Below are positions 1 to 10,273 of a DNA stretch of 64,000 bases, piece by piece. Origin of the DNA: Tethya wilhelma (Eukaryota; Porifera; Demospongiae; Tethyida; Tethyidae); contig CAXIPT010000003.1 in the NCBI GenBank assembly GCA_964030475.1, positions 5,199,635 through 5,263,634 on the forward strand, written 5' to 3'. Made by a program: the position numbers and the translations under genes. How positions within the stretch are numbered: the first letter of the stretch is position 1; the number at the start of each line of letters is the position of its first letter. The notes below the pieces were generated by a model. That model saw only the letters and a list, made by a program, of their open reading frames with translations. It searched no databases and was not told the origin of the DNA.

Positions 1-1108
1 GATGTTGTAGATTGCTTGCTCCTTTTGAATCAACTCCAGAAGATTGTGCATCTAGGGTAGTTATTGGAATGTCCAAGTTATGTGAGAGATGGTGCTGATA
101 TTATCCTCACCTCAGTTGGACCGTTAAGATCAGTGTCTTTAATCTCATTGGGAACCCCTGCTCGTTGCAGCATGAGATCAAGTGTATGCTAACAGTGAGA
201 AAATGGATAGGTAATTCCAGTCGATCATTGATAATACCCATGTATGCTAGTGGATAGACACACACACACACACACACACCTTCAAAGCCACGGCTTCATG
301 CCTTCCTGCTGGTCTCATTGATGGGAACACAGTCATGTGATGGTCATGGTCTTCACTATGAGTAGCAAATTTGCTACACAAACAAACAAACAAAAAAACC
401 ATTTCAATTCAATATCACTGAGTGATGCATTGTAGCTCATGAACAACATACTCGTCGTGGAACTCCAGTCCTAGTACCCCGGGGTTCTTTACAATGTGGT
501 ATTCCTCCGGTATCAGTGTATTAGGGAGCACCGACTATAATCATACATATAGGAATCAGACAATATAAATCCAACACTGATACTCAGCTTTGGTCATCAT
601 CTGTGCTTACCTTTGACACTCCATTGTCGACATTGGATTCTGCTGTTGAAGTGCTCACGTCATAAAGAAAGGATATGTCCTTCCCAGCACCACATATGCA
701 AGGTGGTGCATCTGTAAGATGCTTCAATTTAGCCCGCCTGTTGGGATGGTTCCACACATTGGCTGGAGGTTTGGTGGAGCTATTGGTAAGGTTCTTTTGT
801 CTGCCAGTCACGGGCAGTCTGGTTCCTCCTTTTGGAGATAAGCCTCCGAGTCCTCCATTTCGCTTCAGGGAGAGCAGCAACTCTTGGGGAAGAAAATCAT
901 TTGTGAGTGGAGAGGGAGAGGGTTGAGCCTCACTCTTGATGTTTTCCATTGCACCATGGGACGGGTCAATGTAGGGAAGGAGACATTTGGTGGCAGTAGA
1001 TGGTGTCTTTCTTGAGCTCTGTGAAGGTTGGTCAGCTTGAACTGGGACCAGAGATGCAAGTCTAACAGAAGGTGAGGCAGTATCCGATATCACAGCTGAA
1101 GAGGCCAT
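1..1108 (-). CDS. AXDND1: AXDND1-like axonemal dynein light chain domain protein (5' part)
   Basis: Five minus-strand exons, 659-1108, 452-534, 280-373, 111-188 and 1-51, join in phase with GT/AG borders and run off the left edge. The start is the ATG at 1108. The N-terminal about 70 residues are Ser/Thr/Pro-rich and probably disordered. Then come a FLPQELLLSL segment, a VWNHPNRR...GAGKDISFLYD block, EEYHIVKNPGVLGLE, VFPSMRPAGRHEA and MHNLLELIQKEQAIYN, in the order I recall for animal AXDND1. The family is linked to sperm flagella and cilia; I infer the same role here. The p28-type dynein light chain region itself would lie beyond the window. A long single-exon reading (584-1108) reads through the first intron and is not the real end. 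It is divergent from TADA1, with 148 bp between the two start codons. Confidence 0.82.
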
Positions 1109-1256
1109 TCATGCAACGCTGCTAGGCTGAAACTTGAAGCAAAAAACTACTTTTATGTGTTTCAGGTTCTCTAGTTTCCATGGCAACTGCTGCCGAGGAT
1201 TTGCGCACGTGAGTTTCAGCGCAAATTATTCTAAATAAAGCGCACTAAACTTTGAA
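1109..1256. promoter_or_regulatory. Divergent promoter of AXDND1 and TADA1
   Basis: Only 148 bp separate the start codons of two oppositely transcribed genes, so both 5' UTRs and core promoters must lie here. No TATA box is obvious. Inferred from gene layout. Confidence 0.5.
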
Positions 1257-2572
1257 ATGGCAGATCTAGAAGCAGCTAAAAATTCTCTCACTGAAGCTCT
1301 TAAGGACAAAATTCAGAAATATTGGGATCTTATGAAAAGCTGGTATAGAAGAAAGGTTCGTTTCGATTATATTTATCTGTCAAAGTGTAACTTTGTAAAC
1401 ATTGTGCACCTCTCTAGATAACTAAAGAAGATTTCGATTCAAAAGCTAAATCTCTTCTTGGAGAAAGCAATATTCACCTTCATAACGAATTCCTTTTTGC
1501 AATACTAGTGAAATGCCAAGTTGGAGAACAACCAGGTATGTACAGTGAGTCTCTGTGTATAAACTTCACTGAGATAGATTGTCAACATGCATTGAACTCA
1601 CAAATGTACAGAAATTCAACCTATGCCTGTATCTGTGAGCCCACGCCCGCAAGCAACTCCTCCCGGAAAACCAAAGCCAAAGAAACCAAAGGTTATTCCT
1701 GCAGCAGAGGTTCCATATGGAGCACTGAATGTCATGCAGTACAGTGCTCCTCCAAAAGTTCAGCTAATTGGAAGAGATTTAGACACCATTTTGTTGTGTT
1801 CTAATGAACTTTTACTACCTGATCTGGCAACTCTACACACAAGGATGCTTCTAGGTGCATGGGAGGCTGGACTGGATGCTGTCAGTGAGGAGTCTGCCCA
1901 ACTACTCACATTAGCTTTGCAGGTGTGTGTGTGTGTTTGTGTGTGTGGCTAGTTATGTTTGTTTGTTGACATGAACTGACTGTCCTCTGCAGAACTTCCT
2001 CAAGAATGTGATCCAAACTGTAATATCTCATCGTACTAGTTGGATGTTAAGAGATGGTTGTTTTCAACATTCTTATGGCAATGGGCTAACAAACAGAGAT
2101 CGAGAGAAGCCCTCAGTGCCTGCTCTACCTCAAGATCGACACACTTCCTCTCGATATCAAGGTGATATTGACGAAGCTGATGTTGCAACGCTAGCATCAA
2201 GAAGTACCTCCTTGAAACAAGTCGAACCACTAACTCTGTTTCACCTTAGAGATGCGTTGCTGGTAGGCGTGACCGCGTCACCACTGATACAGCAGTAGGA
2301 CATCTGTATATTATAGTACTCAAGATATTCTTGCTAGGCCTGCTATAGGTATTAAGCTTATCCACCCATTTTGTTGTATGCAGATCAATCGACAGTGCAT
2401 TCCAGTACACACTGTGTATGCCTGCAACATTGAACGTACATTGGCAAGAATGTGGCACCCAAGCAAGGAAGAAGAGGAGCAGCAGAAAACAGTGGAACAA
2501 TGGAAGAGAACTCTTGAACCAAAGGCACCATTTACAATCACAGTGTCTGACCGTATCCACAATGCCAGATAG
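1257..2572 (+). CDS. TADA1: Transcriptional adapter 1 (SAGA subunit)
   Basis: Exons 1257-1355, 1418-1535, 1612-1922, 1993-2262 and 2384-2572 join in phase to 328 residues, close to the roughly 335 of human TADA1. The N-terminus (LEAAKNSLTEAL, YWDLMKSWYRRKITKEDFD, LHNEFLFAILVKCQ) is the conserved ADA1/STAF42 module. A Pro/Lys-rich linker follows. The middle segment (LLLPDLATLHTRMLLGAWEAGL) is the histone-fold-like region with which ADA1 partners another SAGA subunit. The C-terminus contains INRQCIPVHTVYACNIERT. It is a nuclear component of the SAGA-type histone acetyltransferase coactivator. The intron after 1922 begins with a short GT-rich run. Confidence 0.93.
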
Positions 2573-2740
2573 TAAGAGCAATTGTTTATTAATTTTTGTG
2601 AATTCATGTATATATAATAAAGTGTAATAATAATGATAAAAACTACACATTGCATATAAATGCACCGACCACTAAATTTTTAGATGCTATGTTAAGTGTA
2701 GTGGCGCCTTTAAGTCTCCAGTCCAAGTTGTCATAATCAA

Positions 2741-3000
2741 AATCATAGGTTTATTATTGACATGAGCAATGCATTAAACAAACATAACTAAAGGTGCACA
2801 CAAACAGATTGCGGGCATAGCTATACGCTAACTCTCTAAGGATTTCTATGCTAACTCTCTAAGGATTTCTACACTAACTCTCTAAAGATCAAATCATAGG
2901 TTAATTATTGACATGAGCAATGCATTAGACAAAACATAACTAAGGGCGCACACAAACAGATTGCAGGCATAGCTATACGCTAACTCTCTAAAGACTTCTA
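2741..3000. repeat. Two-copy direct repeat, about 151-bp unit
   Basis: Sequence starting AATCATAGGTTTATTATTGA at 2741 recurs at 2892 with few differences, an offset of 151 bp. Within and after the first copy a shorter motif (GCTAACTCTCTAAGGATTTC) is repeated in tandem around 2828-2885. It fills most of the gap between TADA1 and the first GH16 gene; no ORF is evident. Confidence 0.75.
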
Positions 3001-3055
3001 CTGTATCTTGTGTCCAGACTAGTTACTTAATGCTATTGGTAATTGCTCAGTTGTT

Positions 3056-4279
3056 CTATTGTATGAGCTTCACAAAAACAAAGCCCAGACTAAGTACAAT
3101 ACAAATCATTGTAGTTCCAATGTGTCCAGATAGGACATTCAAGAAAGCAGATATAGCTGAGCTAGGCATGGTAGTAGCCTCGGGAGTGCTTGCCCCTGTT
3201 TCCTGGTAGGTCCACACTCTGATGTGGTCAATCTGGAAACTCTGCGTCCATGTGGGATACCAGTTGTCAATGTCATCGTAGAAATCATTCACTGCACGTC
3301 TGTTTGGGTCTGTATTGCTCCAAGGTTTTCCAAAGCCATCAGGAAAGTACCCAGTGACGCCTCCAACTGCAAGGTTAATGAGGATGTAGAAACGACGATC
3401 GAATGGTGCATTGTTGCCTCGCCCACGCCATGGATTGTCCTTTTGACTCCCAAATTCACCACGATTGAAAAATGAATCTTCAATAGGCACTTCTAAGACA
3501 ACATTTGATTCACTGTCCAAATATGCTCCCATGTACGTCTCATTCCAAATAAAACCGTATGTGTGGAAGTCTGCAGTGAGGTCTTGCTGTAGTTCTTCTC
3601 TCAGAACAGCATGTGTTTTTGGAAACCGATTTGTAAAGAAATCGAATCCCCAATGAAGAGTGGAGCCATATTTGTTGTATCCACCAGGAGCATAAGATTC
3701 ATTGTTCCCTCGTGATTCCAGTATGTCAATCTCTCCACTAGCTGGCCAGATGCCGTACTGGTTGTCCGTTGGTAGCATCCATATTGCAGGCCAGAGCCAG
3801 TCACCCCTCGGAGCCTTTGCACGCACCTCCACCTTGCCATAGGTGAATGAGAAGCTTTCTGCAGTCCTGATACGAGCTGATTTGATCGGATTGAGGTAGT
3901 TACCTCCACCTGCTTCACCTGATGTACGCATGCAACCATAAAAGGCATTTCCAGTGCAAAGATCTGCAGGTGTATTTCCCCATATATTTAGAGTATATCC
4001 AGAGCGAATATCAGCATCTCCATTTGGTAAGTCATCTGCTAGAAGAGTTGGACGAATGTGCAGGATGCCATCTTCCACAAAGCTGTTGGAACGATTGTTG
4101 GTATAATACTGGAACTCAAAGTTTCCTCCACCACCAAGAGTGAGCTCATGCTTCCAAAGACTGAGATTGAAGTCATCAAAGGTATCTTCAAGAGCCAAAA
4201 CTAGTTCATGATTTCCATGAACGTACTGTGACAATGCTGCAAGCAGCAAGATCGCCCAAAGTGTTGTTTGAGCCATCAT
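3056..4279 (-). CDS. GH16 beta-glucanase / beta-1,3-glucan-binding protein, copy 1
   Basis: Intronless 407-residue ORF from tandem ATGs at 4279. A signal peptide covers about residues 1-22. The GH16 core has ESFSFTYGKVEVRAK, LWPAIWMLP and the active-site motif GEIDILESRG, with nucleophile Glu183, Asp185 and acid/base Glu188 all present, so hydrolysis of beta-1,3- (or mixed) glucans is plausible rather than mere binding. Further downstream are LHWGFDFF and FYILINLAVGG. A hydrophobic C-terminal tail (about 385-405) could be a TM anchor or GPI signal. It probably acts in digestion of, or innate recognition of, microbial or algal glucan. It is a close paralogue of the gene at 10274-11482, same strand, with a large membrane-protein gene between them. 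Confidence 0.92.
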   Translation of the reverse strand: MMAQTTLWAILLLAALSQYVHGNHELVLALEDTFDDFNLSLWKHELTLGGGGNFEFQYYTNNRSNSFVEDGILHIRPTLLADDLPNGDADIRSGYTLNIWGNTPADLCTGNAFYGCMRTSGEAGGGNYLNPIKSARIRTAESFSFTYGKVEVRAKAPRGDWLWPAIWMLPTDNQYGIWPASGEIDILESRGNNESYAPGGYNKYGSTLHWGFDFFTNRFPKTHAVLREELQQDLTADFHTYGFIWNETYMGAYLDSESNVVLEVPIEDSFFNRGEFGSQKDNPWRGRGNNAPFDRRFYILINLAVGGVTGYFPDGFGKPWSNTDPNRRAVNDFYDDIDNWYPTWTQSFQIDHIRVWTYQETGASTPEATTMPSSAISAFLNVLSGHIGTTMICIVLSLGFVFVKLIQ

Positions 4280-5238
4280 TAAGATTTAGCTCATAAATGA
4301 CATTGCATCCTACCATCTATAGTATTTATGATTGTGTAGTCTCAGTCCCCACTGAGCATCCGCATATTTAGGCGCGCGGTCGTCATAGATTTCCCTGCGT
4401 TTCCAATCCCGGTTACGTATAGTCTCTAATTGGGGCCGGGCGAGCCTGAACGAGCCCCAGATAGCGTCGGGACCGTATTATCTATGGTCTAGTCTAGACG
4501 TCTGTCATCGTTGGGTCTTGTACGCTCACGCGATCACCTAAGCTAATTAATTCTAGCTAACATATTGATCGACCCGTACCATGTACAATGCATTACTTAC
4601 GCATGCGCATAAGTTTAGAGTGTGTACGTGTTTTCGAGTCGATATCCGCGATCGAGAAATCAGACAGAGGCAGCTAGAGCAGAAGCTGAGAACAGTTGAG
4701 AAATGGTTCTTCTAATAGCTCAGATTTTTCTGTTGGGCGCTGCTGTTAAACTGTTCCTGTGCCTTTCTCTCATAAGATATGCTTAGCAACTGTCTAAGTC
4801 TCACAACCTCTGATAGGCAGCCTGAAACTGCAAGTAGAAAAACGGTGTTGCCAGGCTTGCTCAATCAATATACAGTGTCAGAGGGTAAGAGATATTAAGT
4901 TTGAATACAACCGTAGATTTTACATGTCTCATTAGCAATCCTTCGTGTAAACAAACTTCTGATGTTCACACCACAGGTACAGTCATTTGAACACTGTCAG
5001 TTTTGTACTGGCACTGACAGCCAGATCTATACCATAATTTTGTCATTCTGACAAATATTCTTCATACATTCGCTGTACAATTCACGCAAAAAGCTGCGCT
5101 CGCTCAGGCTCACCCCACAATGCCTTGCATTCTTCTAGTATCTATGAAAGCAGTAGCTCCTGCTTTTTGTAGAGACTGACCAGTCTCTGATAGCTTATAC
5201 TCCATTGCAATTGAGCACCTTAGTGCTGGAAAAAGTGA
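4280..5238. other. Intergenic region, no gene seen
   Basis: No convincing ORF or splice structure. The part near 4280 must hold the promoter of the minus-strand glucanase. A GC-richer stretch is present around 4360-4480. The right end runs into an inverted-repeat element. Confidence 0.5.
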
Positions 5239-5553
5239 ACAAACAAGTATTAATTAGGCTGTGTAGGAATGGGCAGTGCTGTAAAAAGGAAGGAAACAAG
5301 GCTGGAACTTTAAATTTAGGCAGATGACTACTTCATTTTTAACTATTCCAACTGAAGTTTTCCAAGCTCACATAGATTGCCTGCATACCTTCTAATTCAT
5401 TGGAATAATTCATATCTTATCATGATTACCGGTATGTGGTGGAGACCGTGGAATAAAGTAGTCATGTGCCTAAATTTAAAGTTCCAGCCTTCTTTTTACA
5501 GCACTGCCCATTCCTACACTGCAAATTTTTATGAAATTTTTACTATGCTTGTA
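5239..5553. mobile_element. MITE-like inverted-repeat element, family A copy 1
   Basis: Left arm (about 5260-5345) contains GTAGGAATGGGCAGTGCTGT and GATGACTACTTCATTTT. The right arm (about 5453-5553) carries the reverse complement, ending in a CAAATTTTTATGAAATTTTTACTAT-like tail. The same arms occur at 41811-42231 and one arm at 63862-63973. No transposase is encoded between the arms, so it is non-autonomous. The left terminus here is eroded compared with copy 2. Confidence 0.8.
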
Positions 5554-5843
5554 GCTATCCGAGCTATGATTGCCCTAACGTGAGCAAGCCATTTCAGATC
5601 TTTAGTTTCTTATGCGCACGCGCAAATGTCATGGGATCCGGAAATACCATAGATATTATCTATGGAAATACGCTCCCACGCGCGATCTCATGCTCAGAAC
5701 GTGCACTGCATTATCGCGGAGGAGGGTCTACAGCTATATAGCTCGCAGCATGATAAACGAGATCCGCCCCTATACTGACAGACTAGGTCAATACTGATAA
5801 CTAGTATTCTACTTGAGTTAGTGTGCAGGAAAAACACCCAGAA

Positions 5844-8800
5844 ATGCAACCTATATGTTCCCAGTTTCTACTTGCTGTGTTGCTGTTCTTTGCAATTGAC
5901 CACCAGGCCTCTAGCACTGCTGAATACAACCGCACTATCTTCATTGATCCCAAAAATGGATATGACAATAGCAGCTGTATCAATACTAGCCACAGTGTTT
6001 CATGTCAAAGTCTTGACTGGGCTTTCAAATTATCACATCGAGCTGACTCTACACAATATGTTCTAGTCAATGGAACACACTTTGTCAATGGTCCAGTGGA
6101 AATATTTGAGCAATTGGATTCTATAGCCATTACAGGAATGGATAGAGACTCTACTGTAATTGAGTGCAACTCCAGCTTTATTGGGTTTGCTTTTGTGGAT
6201 GTCAACTCGCTCCATTTTTCAAACATTACTTTCCATAAGTGCTCTGCTTTACAAACTAGTACAACCAGGAATTTTTCTAACCCTACTGAATTTGCTCTCT
6301 ACAAAAACTTAGTTGGTCTGTACTTCTATCATTGTCACAATGTTGAGATGTCACGTGTTACTGTCAGTAACTCTCCTAATGCCACTGGAGTGGTCATGTA
6401 TGACACTGATGGAACAGTCGCAATCACTGACAGTGTTTTCACTAACAACACAGTTCCATTAGAAGATGATGAACATCTTCATCCAGGTGGTGGAGGGTTC
6501 TACGTAGAGTTCTCTTACTGTATTCCAGGTGATATCACTTGTAAGAATGATAGCAAGGACACAATCTCTCACGAGTCCCGCAACCATGGCGCTGAGTACC
6601 ATTTTTCCGATTGTACCTTCAGTTACAATAGTGCCAACAATTTGGATGATGCAACTTCGTCTTACATTATTCCTTATCGAGCAGATCATGAGGCATTTGG
6701 ACGTGGAGGAGGCCTGTCAGTCTTCTTTAAAGGAAATGCTTCAGCAAATATATTCATGATTTCCAATAGTCAGTTTATCTCCAACAATGCCCTTTGGGGT
6801 GCTGGATTGTTCTTTGAGTTTCATGATGATACAGGAAACAATACTGTTGTTGTTAGTGAGTCAAAAATTTTTAATAACACTTGTTCCTATACTACTGTGT
6901 CTGGTACTGGTGGTGGTGGAATGAGAATCGGACATTATGTCTATACCAATAACTCTGTGGGTATTGGGAACAGAATTGTTCTAGATAATCTCAGTTTTGA
7001 TAACAACTCAGCATTCATTGGAGGAGGACTCTCAATATCACCTGCATTACAAGCGGTTGGACACAAGCAAATCACTGCTATAAACATTTTTAATTCTACA
7101 TTCACCAACAATGTTGCTAGACTTGGATCTGCAATTCACCTTGATCAATTTTCAATGATAATCAATGGACTTATGCTCAATGTCTCGATAGAAGATTGTA
7201 CGATATCTGATAACTCTAATGACTACGTCAGCCACATTCAAAGCTACAATGGTAAACCTTATCCAGTTGGCATAGGAGCAGTATACATAAAATATATACA
7301 TGTACAGTTTAAAACTAGAGTTAATCTTTTTCGCAATGCTGGTTCAGCACTAGCTGTTGTGGGAGCATCTGTCGATTTCAGTAACTGTTCTGCATTTATT
7401 TCAGAAAACACTGGCAACAATGGAGCAGGAATAGCTCTCCTCGGTGCAGCTTACATTCAGATCAATGAAAAAACTACCCTGCAATTCTTTAGCAACACAG
7501 CAACCAATGAAGGTGGAGCTATTTATAACAAATACATTGAAAGGGAAAACTTAAAAAGTTTCACAAATAGCTTTATCCGACATGTAAATTATCAACTTAC
7601 TCCTGATGAATGGGGATCAAATTTTATATTCTATAATAACTATGACCATAGAGGAGAACGAAGAAGTGCAATTCATACCACTTCAATCCTTCCTTTTGCA
7701 TGGGCAGAGGGTAGTAGTAGTAATTTGTCAAACATTTTTTGTTGGAAAGGATGGAAGTATGTTGATCATGATAAAATGAACTGCTCAGAGCAAATAAGTA
7801 CTGATGTTGGTGAAATCAATGTGTCTCCAGTAAAAAATGACTTCAAAGCATTTCCAGGCATACCATTTCCTCTTCCCATTCAGATTCATGATGACTTGCA
7901 TGATAACGTCAAAGCAAGGACTGTGTTTTTTGCTTCTATTGATACACCCAACAATTCTATAGGCATTGGCAAGAGTAACTTCACTTATGTCTCAGGAGAG
8001 ACTACTGTAATCAATGGTCAAGAAAATGTTACTCTAAAGCTTGATACCTTAGGAGATCGTGTGTGGCACATGCAAATGGAAATCGAACTACAACCCTGTC
8101 CACCAGGATTCTTCATCTCACGGACAGGAAACAAGTCCGAGGAAGGAGTCTGCAAATGTGAATCGTTGGATTCAAGATTGGTTTACAAGGGTGCTCTGTC
8201 TTGCGATCCTGATTCTTTTGAATCATTCCTCAAAAACAATCACTGGATGGGGAAGTTGCCAAATGGCAGTGATTATCTTGTCTCAAAGTGTCCACATGGA
8301 TACTGTAATAGTGATCACAAAAGTGCTTATGTTATGATTCATGATGGAAAGAGCTGGAATAGCAGTCAAAACCTTGATCATTTGATCTGTGGAGAAAAGA
8401 ATAGGAAAAACATTTCTTGTGGACAATGCATTGAAGACTATGGACCAGCTGTGAACTCTTTGACTTATGACTGTATAGTGTGCAATAACACAAAGTTACA
8501 CATCACAAAGTATCTTGCTTCAATTTATATTCCTCTGTTCCTCATGTTCACAGTCCTTGTCCTCTTTGACATTCGTTTGACCACAGGACCAGCTAATAGC
8601 TTCATACTCTACTGCCAGGTTGTAGCCGGCACGTTTGACTTAAATGCTGATGGACAAATACCACTAAATCTTATTACAAAGAGATCCGATCAACTTCTTC
8701 AAGCATATCGTTTTCCTTATGGTATATTCAACTTGGAATTTATTGAAAATTTCCTTCCACCTCTTTGTCTTGGAACAAGCTTCAACAACCTATCGGTGTT

Positions 8801-9974
8801 TCTCTTAGACTATGCTGTAGCTCTGTCTCCGATTTTGATGATTGTAATCATCATTCTGTGTAAGAAACTGACAGATCGCTTCATTGTCTTATGTAGATGT
8901 TGTAATGTAAACACCACTCACACTGTTCCCCAAGCTGCCAGTCAGAGAGCTTCTCAACTTCAGAGGAACATTAATGAAGCCTTATTACCGGCATTTGCAG
9001 CTTTTATGCTTCTATCATACACAAAGTTGAGTATCACATCAACTTATTTGATCCATTATCAGCCTTTGATGTACAAAAATGGTAGCTACCACTCATACAG
9101 GGCTTACTATGCAGGACAATTTGCCATGACTGACAGAGAGTATGTTCTCAAATACATGCTACCTGCAATTTTTGTCTTTGTAACATTTGTTCTCATGCCC
9201 CCACTACTCCTGTTGGACTATCCCTTGAGAGCATTTGAACGAGTTCTGAGCAAGGTGGACTGTCTGTGGAAGTTCTACCCTGAAGATAAAGTAATCTTCT
9301 TTCTCAATACATTCCAAGGATGCTACAAGAACAATATGAGATTCTTTGCAGGCTTGTATTTTCTCTTTCGTCTAACTGTCAATGCCTCATATATTTTCAC
9401 AGACACATGGCTGGAGCAGTATGTTGTTCAACAGTTAATATGTATTATAATGATTGTTCTTCTTGCAATCTTTCAACCATACGATGATGCAAACAGAATC
9501 TTCAACTATGTTGATATGTTGATCTTTGCCAACCTCTCTACTCTCAATGCTCTCAGTTTCTACATGTACGCTTTCTCTCAGAGCAATGCATATTTGCATC
9601 CACCTATATCTGCTTTCATTGTACAATACATTTTAGTGTTCCTACCACTCTTCTACATTCTTGGGTACATTCTGAAAAATAAAATACTGCCTCGAATTGT
9701 AAGAAGAAATTATCAACCTCTTACTTTGGCTGGATTACCCTTTAACTCTCATTCAGAATTTGATGCCAGTGCAGAAATTGATGATCAGAACATGTTTAAT
9801 AGAGCTAAAGAAACAAATACTTATCAACCAAGCCCTGTACAGAGCCTTCAGTATGCAAGGCCAAATGTTAGTGCACCAGGAGTTGATTCTGGTGTAAGAT
9901 CAACCTCTTCTGGCCATGGTATGCATTCATATGGAAGTATTAATCGTACTTTACAGCAGGAGCCATCTAATTAG
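5844..9974 (+). CDS. Large secreted-ectodomain membrane protein: beta-helix plus 7-8 TM
   Basis: Intronless. The frame opens upstream, but the first ATG is at 5844, directly before a signal peptide, giving 1,376 residues. About residues 25-650 are Asn/Ser/Gly-rich with many N-glycosylation sequons and repeating short strands of the kind SNITFHKCSA and FTNNTVP, typical of a right-handed parallel beta-helix (pectin-lyase-like fold). A Cys-rich stretch follows (CPPGFF, CKCE, CGQCIEDYGPAVN, CIVCNN). Seven or eight hydrophobic segments run from about residue 890 to 1285, then a Ser/Pro/Gln-rich cytoplasmic tail. I do not recognise an orthologue; the architecture suggests a cell-surface receptor or adhesion protein, ligand unknown. 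It lies between two GH16 paralogues on the opposite strand. Confidence 0.85.
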   Translation: MQPICSQFLLAVLLFFAIDHQASSTAEYNRTIFIDPKNGYDNSSCINTSHSVSCQSLDWAFKLSHRADSTQYVLVNGTHFVNGPVEIFEQLDSIAITGMDRDSTVIECNSSFIGFAFVDVNSLHFSNITFHKCSALQTSTTRNFSNPTEFALYKNLVGLYFYHCHNVEMSRVTVSNSPNATGVVMYDTDGTVAITDSVFTNNTVPLEDDEHLHPGGGGFYVEFSYCIPGDITCKNDSKDTISHESRNHGAEYHFSDCTFSYNSANNLDDATSSYIIPYRADHEAFGRGGGLSVFFKGNASANIFMISNSQFISNNALWGAGLFFEFHDDTGNNTVVVSESKIFNNTCSYTTVSGTGGGGMRIGHYVYTNNSVGIGNRIVLDNLSFDNNSAFIGGGLSISPALQAVGHKQITAINIFNSTFTNNVARLGSAIHLDQFSMIINGLMLNVSIEDCTISDNSNDYVSHIQSYNGKPYPVGIGAVYIKYIHVQFKTRVNLFRNAGSALAVVGASVDFSNCSAFISENTGNNGAGIALLGAAYIQINEKTTLQFFSNTATNEGGAIYNKYIERENLKSFTNSFIRHVNYQLTPDEWGSNFIFYNNYDHRGERRSAIHTTSILPFAWAEGSSSNLSNIFCWKGWKYVDHDKMNCSEQISTDVGEINVSPVKNDFKAFPGIPFPLPIQIHDDLHDNVKARTVFFASIDTPNNSIGIGKSNFTYVSGETTVINGQENVTLKLDTLGDRVWHMQMEIELQPCPPGFFISRTGNKSEEGVCKCESLDSRLVYKGALSCDPDSFESFLKNNHWMGKLPNGSDYLVSKCPHGYCNSDHKSAYVMIHDGKSWNSSQNLDHLICGEKNRKNISCGQCIEDYGPAVNSLTYDCIVCNNTKLHITKYLASIYIPLFLMFTVLVLFDIRLTTGPANSFILYCQVVAGTFDLNADGQIPLNLITKRSDQLLQAYRFPYGIFNLEFIENFLPPLCLGTSFNNLSVFLLDYAVALSPILMIVIIILCKKLTDRFIVLCRCCNVNTTHTVPQAASQRASQLQRNINEALLPAFAAFMLLSYTKLSITSTYLIHYQPLMYKNGSYHSYRAYYAGQFAMTDREYVLKYMLPAIFVFVTFVLMPPLLLLDYPLRAFERVLSKVDCLWKFYPEDKVIFFLNTFQGCYKNNMRFFAGLYFLFRLTVNASYIFTDTWLEQYVVQQLICIIMIVLLAIFQPYDDANRIFNYVDMLIFANLSTLNALSFYMYAFSQSNAYLHPPISAFIVQYILVFLPLFYILGYILKNKILPRIVRRNYQPLTLAGLPFNSHSEFDASAEIDDQNMFNRAKETNTYQPSPVQSLQYARPNVSAPGVDSGVRSTSSGHGMHSYGSINRTLQQEPSN

Positions 9975-10273
9975 AAGCAAGGCATAATTATATGCCTGAT
10001 CTATCTTGACTATAATATTAATTGTTTGGAGACAACTTGAATTCAAATCCAGTATTGTGATTGTGTCCTATGGTTCTGATTGTGTGTAGTTTTCAATAAA
10101 TTAGATTACAATGTCATGCATTTAATAACAAAAAAATTAATGTAAATCCTGTTCAAAACCACTGATACAATTTTATTACATAAACAATACAACACAACTT
10201 GCATAATAATTATTATACTGAGCATTGTACTGACTTTCAGTTTCTACATGCACTGTATTAATATTACTTGTTT
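9975..10273. other. Short convergent intergenic region
   Basis: AT-rich 3' ends of two converging genes. AATAAA-like signals appear near 10096 (plus strand). Nothing else is seen. Confidence 0.4.

Noticed and set aside
584..658. 3' extension of the single-exon frame at 584-1108
   Set aside because: GTGAGC directly after the conserved ISFLYD block is a phase-0 donor joining to a conserved exon at 452-534; the extra 24 residues have no family match.
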